64,000 nucleotides of DNA, taken from the NCBI RefSeq assembly GCF_027942865.1, contig NC_134528.1, forward strand, positions 24,390,586-24,454,585, in the 5' to 3' direction. Shown here one piece after another: positions 48,401 through 59,447 of the stretch. Made by a program: the position numbers and the translations under genes. The notes beneath the pieces are model-generated. The model did not search any database. It saw only the letters and a list, made by a program, of their open reading frames with translations, and was not told where the DNA came from. Every line of letters starts with the position of its first letter. The stretch's first letter is position 1. Source of the stretch: Odontesthes bonariensis (lineage: Eukaryota; Chordata; Actinopteri; Atheriniformes; Atherinopsidae).

Positions 48401-48855
48401 CATTAGAAGTAAGTTTAATGAAAGTTTACTTTAAGCTCCTGACTGGATTTCTGTGTGCCCGCATTTGGGTGCTCTCGTTGAAGTGTTTGTTACAACGATT
48501 GTGCGCGCCATGACCAGTAGCACGCCGTTATCTCTCATTAAACAGAAGAGGAAAGGAACCGTTAGTTGAAGGCACCACGTCCTTCCAACTCTCCTCAAGT
48601 TAGCTAAAATTGTCTTCCATGAAGTAACTTTTAAAAAGCATGAGGAAAAGCCATTTTTTTTATCTTTATTTGCAGTCCATGTCAATGATCTAGAAGTAAA
48701 AGAATAATAACTCTGGTAATATTTCTGACAGTGTAACAGGTTGTGGACAGAAAACAGACTTACTGGCACATTATACATTTGTAGTGGTCTTGAAGTTTGG
48801 TTGTGTTACCTGTTTATGTGTGTGCTTTAGTTTTGGGGTTTTCATACAGTATTGA
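45420..48855. other. Presumed slc39a11 intron, no feature recognised
   Basis: No ZIP11 upstream exon was found by eye. 48150-48420 is a pyrimidine-rich stretch (TGTATTTATAGACCCGTTTC) with the look of a retroelement terminal region, not assignable. Confidence 0.4.
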
Positions 48856-49203
48856 TAGGGATGCACTGATACCGCTACTAGTATTGGGCCGATACTATTC
48901 TAATATACTTGTAGTCGTTAAAGTTAACCGATACCATGAACCGATACCAATTTATTGCATGAAGACCGCGATCAAAGGGTGGCTTGTCATATTTGTTGTA
49001 TTTTTTTAGATTAGCGGCTAGGGGAGATGTCGAGCTAATCAGGAACACTGTGGTTTGGCTAGTGAGACCGAAACCTGTCTTCCAATTCATTGCATTTGTT
49101 TTGTGGTAGAAGTATCGGCATCGGTACTCTGTATCGGCAAGTACTCAGATCTAAGTAGCTGTATCGTATCGGTTTGAAAAAAAGTGGTATCGGTGCATCC
49201 CTA
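48856..49203. mobile_element. Small hAT-like element with TAGGGATGCAC ends
   Basis: 348 bp with terminal inverted repeats TAGGGATGCACTGATACC on the left and its near-complement GGTATCGGTGCATCCCTA on the right (one mismatch). The interior is rich in GATACCG/CGGTATC-type motifs. The flanks (AGTATTGA, ATCATTGG) match at five of eight bases, so the target duplication is decayed or absent. No coding capacity. Confidence 0.75.
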
Positions 49204-49258
49204 ATCATTGGTGTTCATTCAGCAGTTATATAAAACATGCTAGCATCACAAGATGTAA

Positions 49259-49288
49259 TTTTTTTTTTTTTGGGGGGGGGGGGGGGGG
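49259..49288. repeat. Homopolymer junction T13-G17
   Basis: Thirteen T followed by seventeen G without interruption. Such runs are prone to sequencing error in length. Confidence 0.9.
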
Positions 49289-51406
49289 TGATCTTGATAT
49301 ATGAAGGTAAATCAGTGAGGTCACCTTTAATGCTGAATAATAAATACAGATTTTGGAACATCATTTGTGGAGAGATGATTTGTTTTTTACATCAAGTATA
49401 AAATATCATATCTGGGAAAGCACCATTTCAGCTGGTTATTCATGTCATTTTAATTAGACGAAGATTCCCAAACCTCATGCAAGTGTAGAAACTTTTGTGG
49501 ATTAGTTGAGGTTTTTTCTGATTTTTACCATTTTCATTCACTTTTTCCTCATCAAATCCTCCACATGTGAAGACAGAAACCAGACTAGTGTTTGCCTTTC
49601 AAAACTCCAACAGCGACTCTCTGCAGCTCACTCGCTCTGAGCCGGGTTGGTGGTGTCATGAGAAATCGTCATGCAGCAGAGACAGTGCCAAGTTTTCTGA
49701 AATGTGATGCTGCCATCAAATTCAATGCAAAAGCATTCATATGCAAAGCATTGCAAATCATCTGAAATAAGTTACTGTGCATTAAACATGATAAACAATC
49801 AGTTTATTTCACTGGCTTTAACTATAATAAGAACTCCTTTCTCATCCCGGTAAGACCTGTTCATCCTCCCTACTGTCCTCTACCTCTCCCACCTCCTCCC
49901 ATCCCATCATTTGTCTCTCTCAGATACATTCTCGAACACAGGCAATTGACCTCTATTAGAGCATTTCAAGTGTCTCAGTTTTGCCATGTTGGCAGCAGTA
50001 AACAGGAATTATCTGGCTTGAAAAGGTCAAAAGATGTGGAGTTTTTGCTCGGGGTGCTCGGGTTACACCCTCAGTCAGTGGGTGCTTTCAAAGGAAGAAA
50101 AAAAACAGTCAATTTCTCTCCAATTGAACTCCCCAAACCATTAAACCTTAGCAAATGGTTGCGTGTACATACCCTGTGAGCACATCACCGTCTCTTTCTC
50201 ACTGCTAATGATTGCAGAGGGGCCGTTGGGCAGGATTTCTATCCCCTGTTTTCTACACTGTGTTGTACTGTGTAGAAAACTGTGTTGTGTTCTTTCTACA
50301 CTTGGTGATAAACGTAGGCGGAGAGTCAGACGTGAACATTGTAATTTCAATACTTTTATGATGACACGTTTATCTCAAACAGGGGCAGTTTGTCCAATAG
50401 GCAGATGAAGCAATGCTTGTTATAAAAATTCAGAACAGCAAAAAAAACGACACGCCTGTAGTTTGCATGCGTCAACAAGCAGTAACTTGTACACACAGCA
50501 ACATCCAGTGGTCGGAATGAAAATTATATGAAGCACAACACATCTGAGTTTCATTGCTTGTCATTTTTCCATTAGTATAATCTGTTTTGTGGCTCTTCAA
50601 CCAAGATTAAATCTGCTGCTCAAGCTTTCCCGCTTCAAATGTCTTACATGCTTAAGTAACAAATGAAGGTGGTGGCAAATCATCCTGCTTTATCATTGTT
50701 GGAGCATTCTATTGGTCCATCGTTGCTACAGTTATGCTGGGTTATTCCATGACTTAAAGAGTGAGAGATCTAAAAAGTGTAAGTTCAATTTGAGAAGTAT
50801 GAAATTGAGATAAATAAACAAATAAGAAGATTGAATCACAGCGAGATATAATTTAATAAAATTTAGGGTAAAAAAAAAATCAAACCTTAATGTATTTACT
50901 TTTATATAGCTTTGCTAATTCATGTAACTGGCTCGGTGGCTCGGAATTTTATATAGAACAACTTATTTGTCTGGTTCTGTAAATGATAAACTAAAGTTAA
51001 AGTATACCTTGGAATGTTTTAATCGGCAAAGTGACCTGTATAGCTGGGCAGAAATCCTATGAATACCTATTTTCTTTCATATTGATCCCTTATGTTGCGT
51101 TATGAAAGGATGCAATTCATAGCGGCCATGCTGCACAGCCACAATTTGTTGCCAAAATGAGGTTGTAAACTTATACATTTTAAAACCTTTATCTAACCAG
51201 TAAAAAAATTCTGTTGTGAGAGAGAAAAAAAATCTCTTTTGCATGGAAGTCAAGGCCAAGCAAACAGCAACAAAAGTCTGTATAATGTAACACGTGAAAT
51301 ATATGGACTACATGGTAAATACAATACATGGAATTCCCCCTAGTTTTTTTTTTATTGACAATGTAAATAAAGAATATTCAAAATTAGACATATATTTTTT
51401 GTATGT

Positions 51407-51455
<49 letters not shown>

Positions 51456-52093
51456 AAAAGAAATCTGTTGAAGAACTCCTGCAACATGTATGAGTGTGTT
51501 CCTGATCAACTAGCAAACAACCCTGCCTTTGGACGTTGGACAAATAGTTCAAACAGGCTGAATACGAGCAAGAAAATGAGGATTGGGCTTAGAGTTCGAG
51601 GTAAATCAGAAGAGGGGGGTGGAATTTAAGTTTTCACTGAAAATCAGAACGGGTCACTGAATGAGACATTTTCAAACCTAAGAGGCAGGTTGCTGTTTTT
51701 TCAGAGATTCTCAGTTGGTAGTGACTTCAGACACCCAAATATGTGCTCTGAATATCAAAGAAAGTTTTCTTTTTTTTTTTTTTAATATGTCCCCTTTAGG
51801 CACCACCTTTTCCTAAGCCATGCTTTGAACTCACTGAAATTAACAAACTAGTCAGACAGAAAGGGACACCCTAACAGGATTTTAGCGTCGTTTGAACAGT
51901 GCCCTAAAAATAAAGTTCATCTTCTGAGACTGGGGATCGATGGAAAAATGAACACCATTTCCAGCAGGTGCTAGAAAAAGACTTGCAGAAAATGATGGCG
52001 AACCTCAAAGGTTGAATGAGAATAAACTTTTCATCAGGGCGGTGAGCACCTTGTTTGTCTGATAGACAAATCTAGCCTTTGAAGCAGTATGTT
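49289..52093. other. Presumed slc39a11 intron with AT microsatellite
   Basis: Contains a near-perfect (AT)n run at 51411-51452. No exon or transposon recognised otherwise. Confidence 0.5.
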
Positions 52094-52101
52094 GTCCTAC
52101 T

Positions 52102-53065
52102 CAGTGTTGGTCAAGTTACTTTTAAAAATTAACTAGTTACAGTTACTAGTTACTGCTCCCAAAAAGTAATTGAGTTAGTAACTCAGTTACCACATTGTAA
52201 AAGTAATTAGTTACTCAGCAAAGTAACTGTGGTGTTATTTTTTATGTTCTATAACGCTGTTACGTTCTATAACATCTTTAACATCAAATATGTTTATATT
52301 AACTGATTGAAGAATAAAAACAGTATATACAGTAATTTAGAACATTTGCTATTTATTTGAACTCAATAGATTGCAGCCTGCCATATGATGCATAGAAATA
52401 AAAACATAAATATTGAATATAAAATGGTGATGGTGGTCACCTGTTTCTGACCCGAAAAATCGAGTGTTGTTTGTTTTCGAGTGGCTCCGCCTCCTTCGCT
52501 GGGGCTCACCCTAGCTGCATTTGGGCTTGGGGTTGGGTTAGCAGCTGCAGAAGCAACAAGTGCTTCATATTCGCATGGGTTGATGTGAGGTGCTTCATTA
52601 GATCTGAGTTACTTGAGGCAGACGTGGATAAAGTTTTTTTCCCTGGGCATAGCGTGCATGTTACATACACATTCTTGCCTTTTATCTCCATGAGTGAGAA
52701 GTAGTGCCGGTACTTCCAGTTAGAGAACGCTACCTTTGAACTTCCCTGGCTCGTCGCCATTGTCGCTGTCTCGTGTGTGTTTAGTAGTAGTCGTCAGCGC
52801 GTGCAGTGAGACAGCGTGAGCAGGTCATCCACCCAGCCAATCATCATCGCATTTGCAACGGTGTCATCATCCCCACCCCTACTCTCTCCAGGCAGCATGC
52901 AGCTGATGTGTAGCCGAAAGCCTACAACCAAATTGTAGTAACGCACCACTTTATATTCTCAGTAACGATAACGGCTTTGTAACGATGGGATAAATGATTA
53001 ATTAGATTACTCCGTTACTGGAAAAGTAACGCCGTTATACTTAAACGGCGTTACTCCCAACACTG
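52102..53065 (-). mobile_element. Non-autonomous hAT element carrying a BED zinc finger
   Basis: 964 bp, ends CAGTGTTGG and CCAACACTG, flanked by perfect 8-bp duplications GTCCTACT (52094-52101 and 53066-53073). Both subterminal regions have many copies of GTTACT/AGTAAC. 52506-52760 on the minus strand encodes an 84-residue start-to-stop frame (MATSQGSSKVAF) with a BED-type zinc finger: KYRHYFSLMEIKGKNVYVTC, C-x2-C, then DLMKHLTSTH (H-x4-H). The rest of the transposase is lost. Confidence 0.9.
52506..52760 (-). pseudogene. BED zinc-finger remnant of a hAT transposase
   Basis: ATG to stop, 84 residues. The BED finger normally binds the element ends. Here it is followed by a Q/L-rich stretch and a stop, with no catalytic domain. 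Confidence 0.75.
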
Positions 53066-53330
53066 GTCCTACTGTATACAGGATAAACCACAGCAAGAAC
53101 TTCCATCTTGAGGGTTCTTCTATTCTTCAAGGCACTTTTATTGCAAAATGTTACCACAACAGTAAAGCTCTACAGCCAAAGCACAGCTAGAGCCATTTAG
53201 TTTGAAAACAGTCTGCCAGGTCATAGTTCGCCATTTACACATGCATGCATTGTAATTGTAATTGAACTATTCCGCTATAGCAGCATGGCTGAGTATAAAT
53301 TTGATCTGTGGGAACAATCGTACCATGCAG

Positions 53331-54936
53331 TAGTGCTGGGCGGTATACCGGTTCACACCGAATACCGGTTTATAATTTTGTTATGATATGAATTTTTAAT
53401 ATACCGCCATACCAGTGTATTTGATTACACAATGGGGGGAACGCTGCGTCGCGCGACATTGTTTGAGACGGGACCCTTTTCAGTGTTGCGCTTCTAAACA
53501 CGCATGTTTACTGTCTATGGGTGCGAGGTGGTAATAAGCACTTGCGTTACGCGAAGGTGAAGGTGGATAGGATAGACATGGAAAGTTCCGAAAACGAAGC
53601 TGCAGAACTAGTAGAACATGCTGACATAGAAGAACTTGTGCCAAAAAAAGGAGCCGGTGTTCTGTCGATTTCTCCTACTCGTCGAGAATTGCTACTTTGT
53701 GGTTTTGCGCATGCGCCGAGCCGATTTTCTAAGTTTCGTTTTCACGCCGATAATGTTTTGCTACCCTGCGTCTTGGTGTGTAACTGTAACATCCTCAAAA
53801 TCCTGATTATTTTCTCTTTTGGAAGACATGAAAAAACTTATTGTATTAACAAGCAGTTAGCTTAACATGCACAAATGGGGTGTCTGAAATATGACGCATA
53901 TTTGAGCATGTTGAATAAGTGGAAGGCGCCTATGAAAGTTACGTTATCCACGAGGCAGCGGCTTTTCTCTCTCACAATAAATACACAATTTTTCTCTTCT
54001 ATATAAAAACATTAATTAATAACAGCGATGCTGTTTTTAGGAATGGAAGAAAACTGGTCTACAGTTCACAAGTACCTTTCTGAGGGACACTTCTGTCTTT
54101 ATTTAGGTGACTCTGCTCCATCATTGTCATGAATGCATTGAGAACAGGGGGAGCATTATTTGACAGTGTGTTATTGGACTATCAAAATGTGCTACCCTCT
54201 TAAATAAATCAATTTCATTACACTTTTTATAATTACACACATGAGAGACAAAAAAAAACTTACTTTATGACTTTATTTGATATACAGAGGTAGAAAACCA
54301 TAAAGTAGGATTTTTTGATAGGGTAGCACAAATCGATAGACAAGCCTATCGGTTTTTGCGGCGGTAGCATTTCTCGACGAAGTAGCACAAATCAACAGAA
54401 CACCGTGTCTGTAGTTTGGAAGTTTTTTGGTTTCAAAAAATCTGACGTCGACCAAACAACCATTTTATGCAAGTGTTGTCGGGCTACAGTTGTCGCTGGA
54501 GGTGGCAACACGAGCAATTTGCTCCATCACCTTAGCCGTAAGCATGTCTTAGACTATCAAGAATGCATGAAGTTAAGGTCAGCACCCGCCACATCAGCAG
54601 GTAACACGGGGAAAGCAAAAGAAAAGTCGACCCAAATGTCACTTCAAGACGCACAGTAAAAGTTCTGTATTTTGACTGCAATTGTGTTTGCATTCCGATT
54701 CCTCACTTCATTAGAATCATGAGTAGCACTTCTTTGTAAACAGCATCATTTTGTGGGACGTTATTCTATGACGGTAAAATAGACCATCCTAAGTCAATCT
54801 ACTGCAGTAATTTGTTCTCAATCTGTAGAAAATGCTGTGAACACCTAATTATGCATGAAAAAAAAATACCGTGATATACCGTGAAACCGTGAAAAAATAC
54901 CGTGATATGTATTTTTGGTCATACCGCCCAGCACTA
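53331..54936 (+). mobile_element. hAT element (ZBED type), interrupted by a smaller element
   Basis: 1606 bp with terminal inverted repeats TAGTGCTGGGCGGTAT and ATACCGCCCAGCACTA, flanked by CCATGCAG and CCATGCTG (7 of 8 match). An N-terminal transposase frame, MESSENEAAELVEHADIEEL...VPKKGA, is cut at about 53655. The BED finger resumes after 54405 with SVVWKFFGFKKSDVDQTTIL, C-x2-C and H-x4-H (HLSRKH). The insert between is a separate element. No catalytic domain remains. Confidence 0.88.
53655..54405. mobile_element. MITE nested in the ZBED-type hAT
   Basis: 751 bp. The left end CGGTGTTCTGTCGATTT and right end AAATCAACAGAACACCG are inverted repeats (one mismatch in 17). The match continues through TCGTCGAGAA-TGCTAC for about 43 bp with several mismatches. 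It separates two halves of the same transposase exon. No clear target duplication and no coding capacity. The family is not recognised. Confidence 0.7.
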
Positions 54937-55129
54937 CCATGCTGCCAAAAACATAATTAAATTAAATGTTTTGCACAATATTGCCATGAACGAGGGTCTC
55001 CCACTACCTGAAACATCCCGGGCAGACCAGAAGCTGTGGTGCCAGAAGACCCCCCTCATGGACCGCCCCATCAAAGTGCCATCATGATGAGGCAAAAACA
55101 TTTTCATATCAATCCATTTCTTCTTTATT

Positions 55130-55345
55130 TAGGTGACATTACGAACTACAGGTGACACGGAATTAACAGCACTCGTAATTTCTTCCCATTTCTCCGCTTT
55201 AGCGGGTCTCGTAATTCCACTGCTGACACTGCTTAAAATGACAGATTTTCCTTTTTGGATCTATGAAAGCAGAACTTCAATCTCAGAGCTCGTAAAGTTG
55301 TTCTTTTTGCGCCTTGATGCCATTCTCAAGACTCAATACTCAACA
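55130..55345 (-). pseudogene. Harbinger MYB-like DNA-binding fragment
   Basis: On the minus strand NNFTSSEIEVLLS, a stop, then IQKGKSVILSSVSSGITRPA and KWEEITSAVNSVSPVVRNVT. This is the trihelix/MYB_DNA-bind_5-like N-terminus found in NAIF1-like proteins and in the second protein of Harbinger transposons (F-T-x-x-E-I-E-V-L...G-S-L-S-S-G...W-x-x-V-A-x-A-V-N). One in-frame stop shows it is dead. Confidence 0.65.
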
Positions 55346-55849
55346 CTTCCCGGCACAGGAGAGAGGAAGCGTGGCCTTATATGGTATTATTTTGGGTGTG
55401 GAGTATGCAAATTTTCTATCCTCGTGCATGGAGTTGCACCCCCCATTGCGACATCCCGCCATTCCCACATGCAAACATCCTGACATTCCGACAAGACTTT
55501 CCATTTAAGTAAATGTGCGTTACTCAACATGTGAGTCCCTTCTTTCTGTTCATGCATTTTACATTTTTTAAGACGTGTACAGATGTTATACAGTATTTAA
55601 AAGCGTAATTAAAGCCTCTCTCCCTCTCTGCCTGTTATTCTTCAAAGCTTGTAATGTTTGAATGATATTAAATTGATACTGAATGATAATTTAAGGGTCA
55701 AATCTACAGTCAGAGGGGAGGATCAGGTGGATGTGGGCTTATTTCGGATTTAAAAAATAAAAATAAAAGATGATGGCACTCAGGATCCATCAGTAAGAGC
55801 TGTGTTGTCACTATTTCACTATAAAACCTGAAAATACCTTTCTGCACCG

Positions 55850-56500
55850 ATTGTGCCTTTCCAGATGTGCAAGCTGCCAGTTCCATAAGCATGAATGCAT
55901 CACAATACCATCTGACATGCAGGCCTTTGAACTGAGCGCTGATAGCAAGCTAGATTGTCCCTCTCCTTCTTACTCCAGAGAAGGTGGTATTCCGCGACTT
56001 CAAAAAGCTATTTCAACATTTGATTTGTCTGACCACAGAACTAGTTTTCCCACTTTGCTTCAGTCCATTTTAGATAAACTTTGGTTCAGAGAAGACAGCT
56101 GCATTTTTGGATCATGTTCACGTGTAAGCTTCTTCTTTACACGACCCGGCCTTAACCTGCATTTGTGGATGGCACAGTGAGCCGTTTTCACAGACACAGA
56201 GATGTCTCCAGATTCTTTGAAACTTTTGATGTACTTTAGATGGTAAGATATTCAAAGTCTTCACAATGTATGCAGAAAAAACCCCAAAAACTTAAAATTA
56301 TGCCACCATTTTTTGATACAGTTTTGTGCACTGCTCAGCCCGTCTTTACTCCTGAGAGACTGCCTCTCTTTTTATAGCCAATCCTGTTACTGTCCTGGTG
56401 CCAATTAACCTAATTAGTTGCAACATGTTCCTCCTCCTTTTATGAACCACCTAGTTTTCCAGCTTTTTGTTGCTTCAGTCTCAATTTCTCTGAGACGTTT
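55850..56500 (-). mobile_element. Tc1/mariner transposase relic, copy 2
   Basis: Same family and orientation as 42700-43460. Shared stretches include TTTGAACTGAG(C/T)GCTG, CAGTCCATTTTA, and CCTGCATTTGTGGATGGCAC, plus the downstream CCTGAGAGACT...CCAGTTA-like region. Heavily mutated. Confidence 0.65.
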
Positions 56501-57474
56501 TGCTACCATCAAATTCAAGACGAGCAAAGATTCTCCATTAAGAGGTAAAATGTTTGACTTTTAACATTTGATATGTTTTCTGTGTTTAAATATTGGTTTA
56601 TGGACTTTGTGCTCACTAGGAAAATCCGTCATAACTGTAAGGAATGTATCATATCTGGGGGAACCCACCACACGAATTACCTTAAAAATAACTATCATAA
56701 GGATTGTAGAAAAACGTGACACACTTGACAGACGGCATACAATTAACTGAGATTAACTGATTCATTTTTCAAGAGGCAATTTTATCATCACATTTCAAGG
56801 TGAAAATACAGTGCTGCTGACAAGAAAATATCAGGTTATAATACAGCCCACATAAAAAGAATTTCAAAAACCCTCCAGGTACATATGTGTGCAATTGCAG
56901 CTTTGACAGTACATCCATATATTTCTTTTAATGACGGAAAATATCTATATCTCAATAGATGTATTCCTTCAGTTCTTCTCTACCTCATTGCTGATTCTTT
57001 CTAGGGTTTGAGATGGGCTGCAGCCTGAACAGCTCCTGGTGAGCTATTGGCATAACATAGCTATTGTCTTCTGTGTAAAGCCTCTCTGAGAAATGTACAT
57101 GTCAGTGGCCTCAAGGGTGAGAAGGAAGTAACTTTGATTCAAGGTAAACACAAGAAACTTGTGCTAAAGAAAAAAATAAATAAAGAAAAAAGGACCGGAC
57201 TCAGTGAGTAATTCCCTATACCCCCTATATAGACCAGTGAGCAGTGCTGACCAACATGTCATTGGGGTCATCAGGTGGGAACCTCCTTTCATCAGTGTTT
57301 CGTCTAGTTGGGCCCACGACACCTCCAGGAGGCTAGACAATGACCACTGGCGTCCCAGAGTCACCCCCCTAATGCCAGCCATAACTGCACTCCTCACACC
57401 ACAACCACCATCTTATTATTTTTATTTTTCATTTTTATTTTTTCCTCCCACAGCCACAAGCTACCTCAGCCTCT
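56501..57474. other. Presumed slc39a11 intron, nothing recognised
   Basis: No coding or repeat signature up to the tandem duplication. Confidence 0.4.
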
Positions 57475-57975
57475 TCACCAACTGCACACCAGTCACAGCG
57501 GGGTGGGGATGCAAACCCTGGTTCGGGTAGGGGGAGAAATAAAAGAGGTAAAGATAAGTAGGAATGGGATTCAAACCCTGGTTCGGGTAGGGGTAATGAA
57601 AATATAGAGGGTGTCAGAGGTGGAGGCAGGACAAGACACACTAGCAGATTCAGCAGACAAACTCACCTAAACAATCCTACAGTCACTAAGAATGCCAGCA
57701 AAAACAAAGCCATACAACTCACTCTCACCAACTGCACACCAGTCACAGCGGGGTGGGGATGCAAACCCTGGTTCGGGTAGGGGGAGAAATAAAAGAGGTA
57801 AGATAAGCAGGAATGCGATTCAAACCCTGGTTCGGGTAGGGGGTAATGAAAGTATAGAGGGTGCCAGAGGTGGAGGCAGGATAAGACACACTAGCAGATT
57901 CAGCAGACAAACTCACCTAAACAGTCCTATAATCAGCAAAAATGCCAGCAAAAACTAAGCCATACAACTCACTCA
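57475..57975 (+). repeat. Tandem duplication of a 250-bp unit
   Basis: The unit beginning CACCAACTGCACACCAGTCA occurs at 57476 and again at 57726, period 250 bp, with few differences. Each unit also holds two copies of CAAACCCTGGTTCGGGTAGG about 62 bp apart. The second unit carries an open frame (57692-57958) of low-complexity, basic sequence (SQRGGDANPGSGRGRNKRGK). It may be part of an unidentified repeat family. Confidence 0.9.
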
Positions 57976-59439
57976 AAGCCAACTCACTCAAAGCCAACTC
58001 ACCCAAAATGGCCGCCTGATTTCAAAAGGAATCAAAAAAAAAAAGACCGTAGTCATACAAACTGCATCCAAGAGGTGCTACATGACTTGAAGCAAAGACC
58101 ACCTCTGCTAATATAATGAAAACTTTTACACAACAGTAAATAGTAGTTATTCATTTTTTCTAATGAATCTGTTTATTGTTCAAGTCCATTTTGTACCCAG
58201 CAAATCTATCAAAATAGAAGACTTGCTAGCAAAGAGTTTAGAGAGCCATTATATATACCCTCCAGACAAATGTAAATTGATTGTTTCCCTTTTCTTTCCT
58301 CATTTTGAACCAGCTTTGTGTGTAAAAAGCACATGCCTGATTTCAAATTTCATTTTACAAGATGTTTCCAGCAGAAGACTCCCTTTAAGGACCAGTAACC
58401 TTTTAAGAAACACAGGAATGTAACTAATGTTCCAACTACAGACTCAAAGGTTTTTGGAGCTTGGAGTGCCTGTTGCTCAACCCTGCAACTGGTTTCGCAG
58501 GAAACATAAAAACTTTGGATAAATCTACGAGAAAACTGTTCTTTTGTATGCTTAAACTTCACTTCCATAAATTGTGTTTGTATTTGTGGAAATGAATGTA
58601 AAATTATTTAATTCCGCAAGTCACAACACAAACGTTGCATAGTGATTAAATGGGCTTTAAAATCATTGAATTGGAAAGGTTCGGTAAAGACAGACATGTT
58701 GGTGGGGAAAGAGAGCAGGATTAATACATGCAGCAAAGATCAGGCCAGCTGAGAGGTGAACTATGGACTCACTTGCTGCCTCATTTATTGGATTTCAGAA
58801 GCTTTTTGACATTAACTGAGCTCTACAGACGACGTGTCGTTATTTGACAAAGAAGTAATACATGTTAGTGGAATAGGAATCATTGTTGTGTCTTTTATTT
58901 TTGCTTTCTTTGAGGTATATTTCTTGTTTCTAATGGTTTCTTACTTTGCATTTCTATGAGTATTGGTCTATTGGGGAATGTACAAATACATTTTCTACTG
59001 GCAGGAAGAAGAAGTTAGTTTTCTTTGATTCCATCTATACTTGGTCAAGTGAACCCCCATAGCTCCCAAAGTGTATCCAGAAGGATTCTTTGAAACTGTT
59101 TTATCAGGCTGTTTGGGACTTAAACAGTTCTTTATGTAGCAGGTTCATACTTTCTTTAGGGACAACTAGTGTTAATTTGAAACTATCGCAGCTATAGAGT
59201 TTGGGTGTGAATTTCATTGCAAGGTCTGGTTTTGTGTTGCTTCTTCATTTTTTTCTTGAATGATTCCACTAATACCTTACTCTTTGTACATATTTGGTTA
59301 TGTGAATTGACTATCAACTGAATAAATGTTATAACATAACCATGTTACTGTTACTTTGTTAAAGGCTGAAAACTGGGGGTTGTTACATCATGAAGTTGAT
59401 CTGTTATGTTTGAAATTGGGGTTGATGTAACAACCTCCA
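57976..59439. other. Presumed slc39a11 intron, nothing recognised
   Basis: A short direct repeat AACTCACTCAAAGCC occurs twice at 57966-57995. Otherwise unremarkable. Confidence 0.4.
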
Positions 59440-59447
59440 GTATCAGG

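Noticed and set aside
48148..48420. Possible solo LTR
   Set aside because: It has a TATTTATAG-like box and pyrimidine-rich DNA, but I could not find TG...CA ends, a target duplication or a second copy.
57692..57958. Candidate small protein in the tandem repeat
   Set aside because: The frame is explained by the duplicated low-complexity unit. No homologue is recognised.
57476..57975. CRISPR-like or satellite array
   Set aside because: Only two 250-bp units in eukaryotic DNA with no regular short repeats and spacers.
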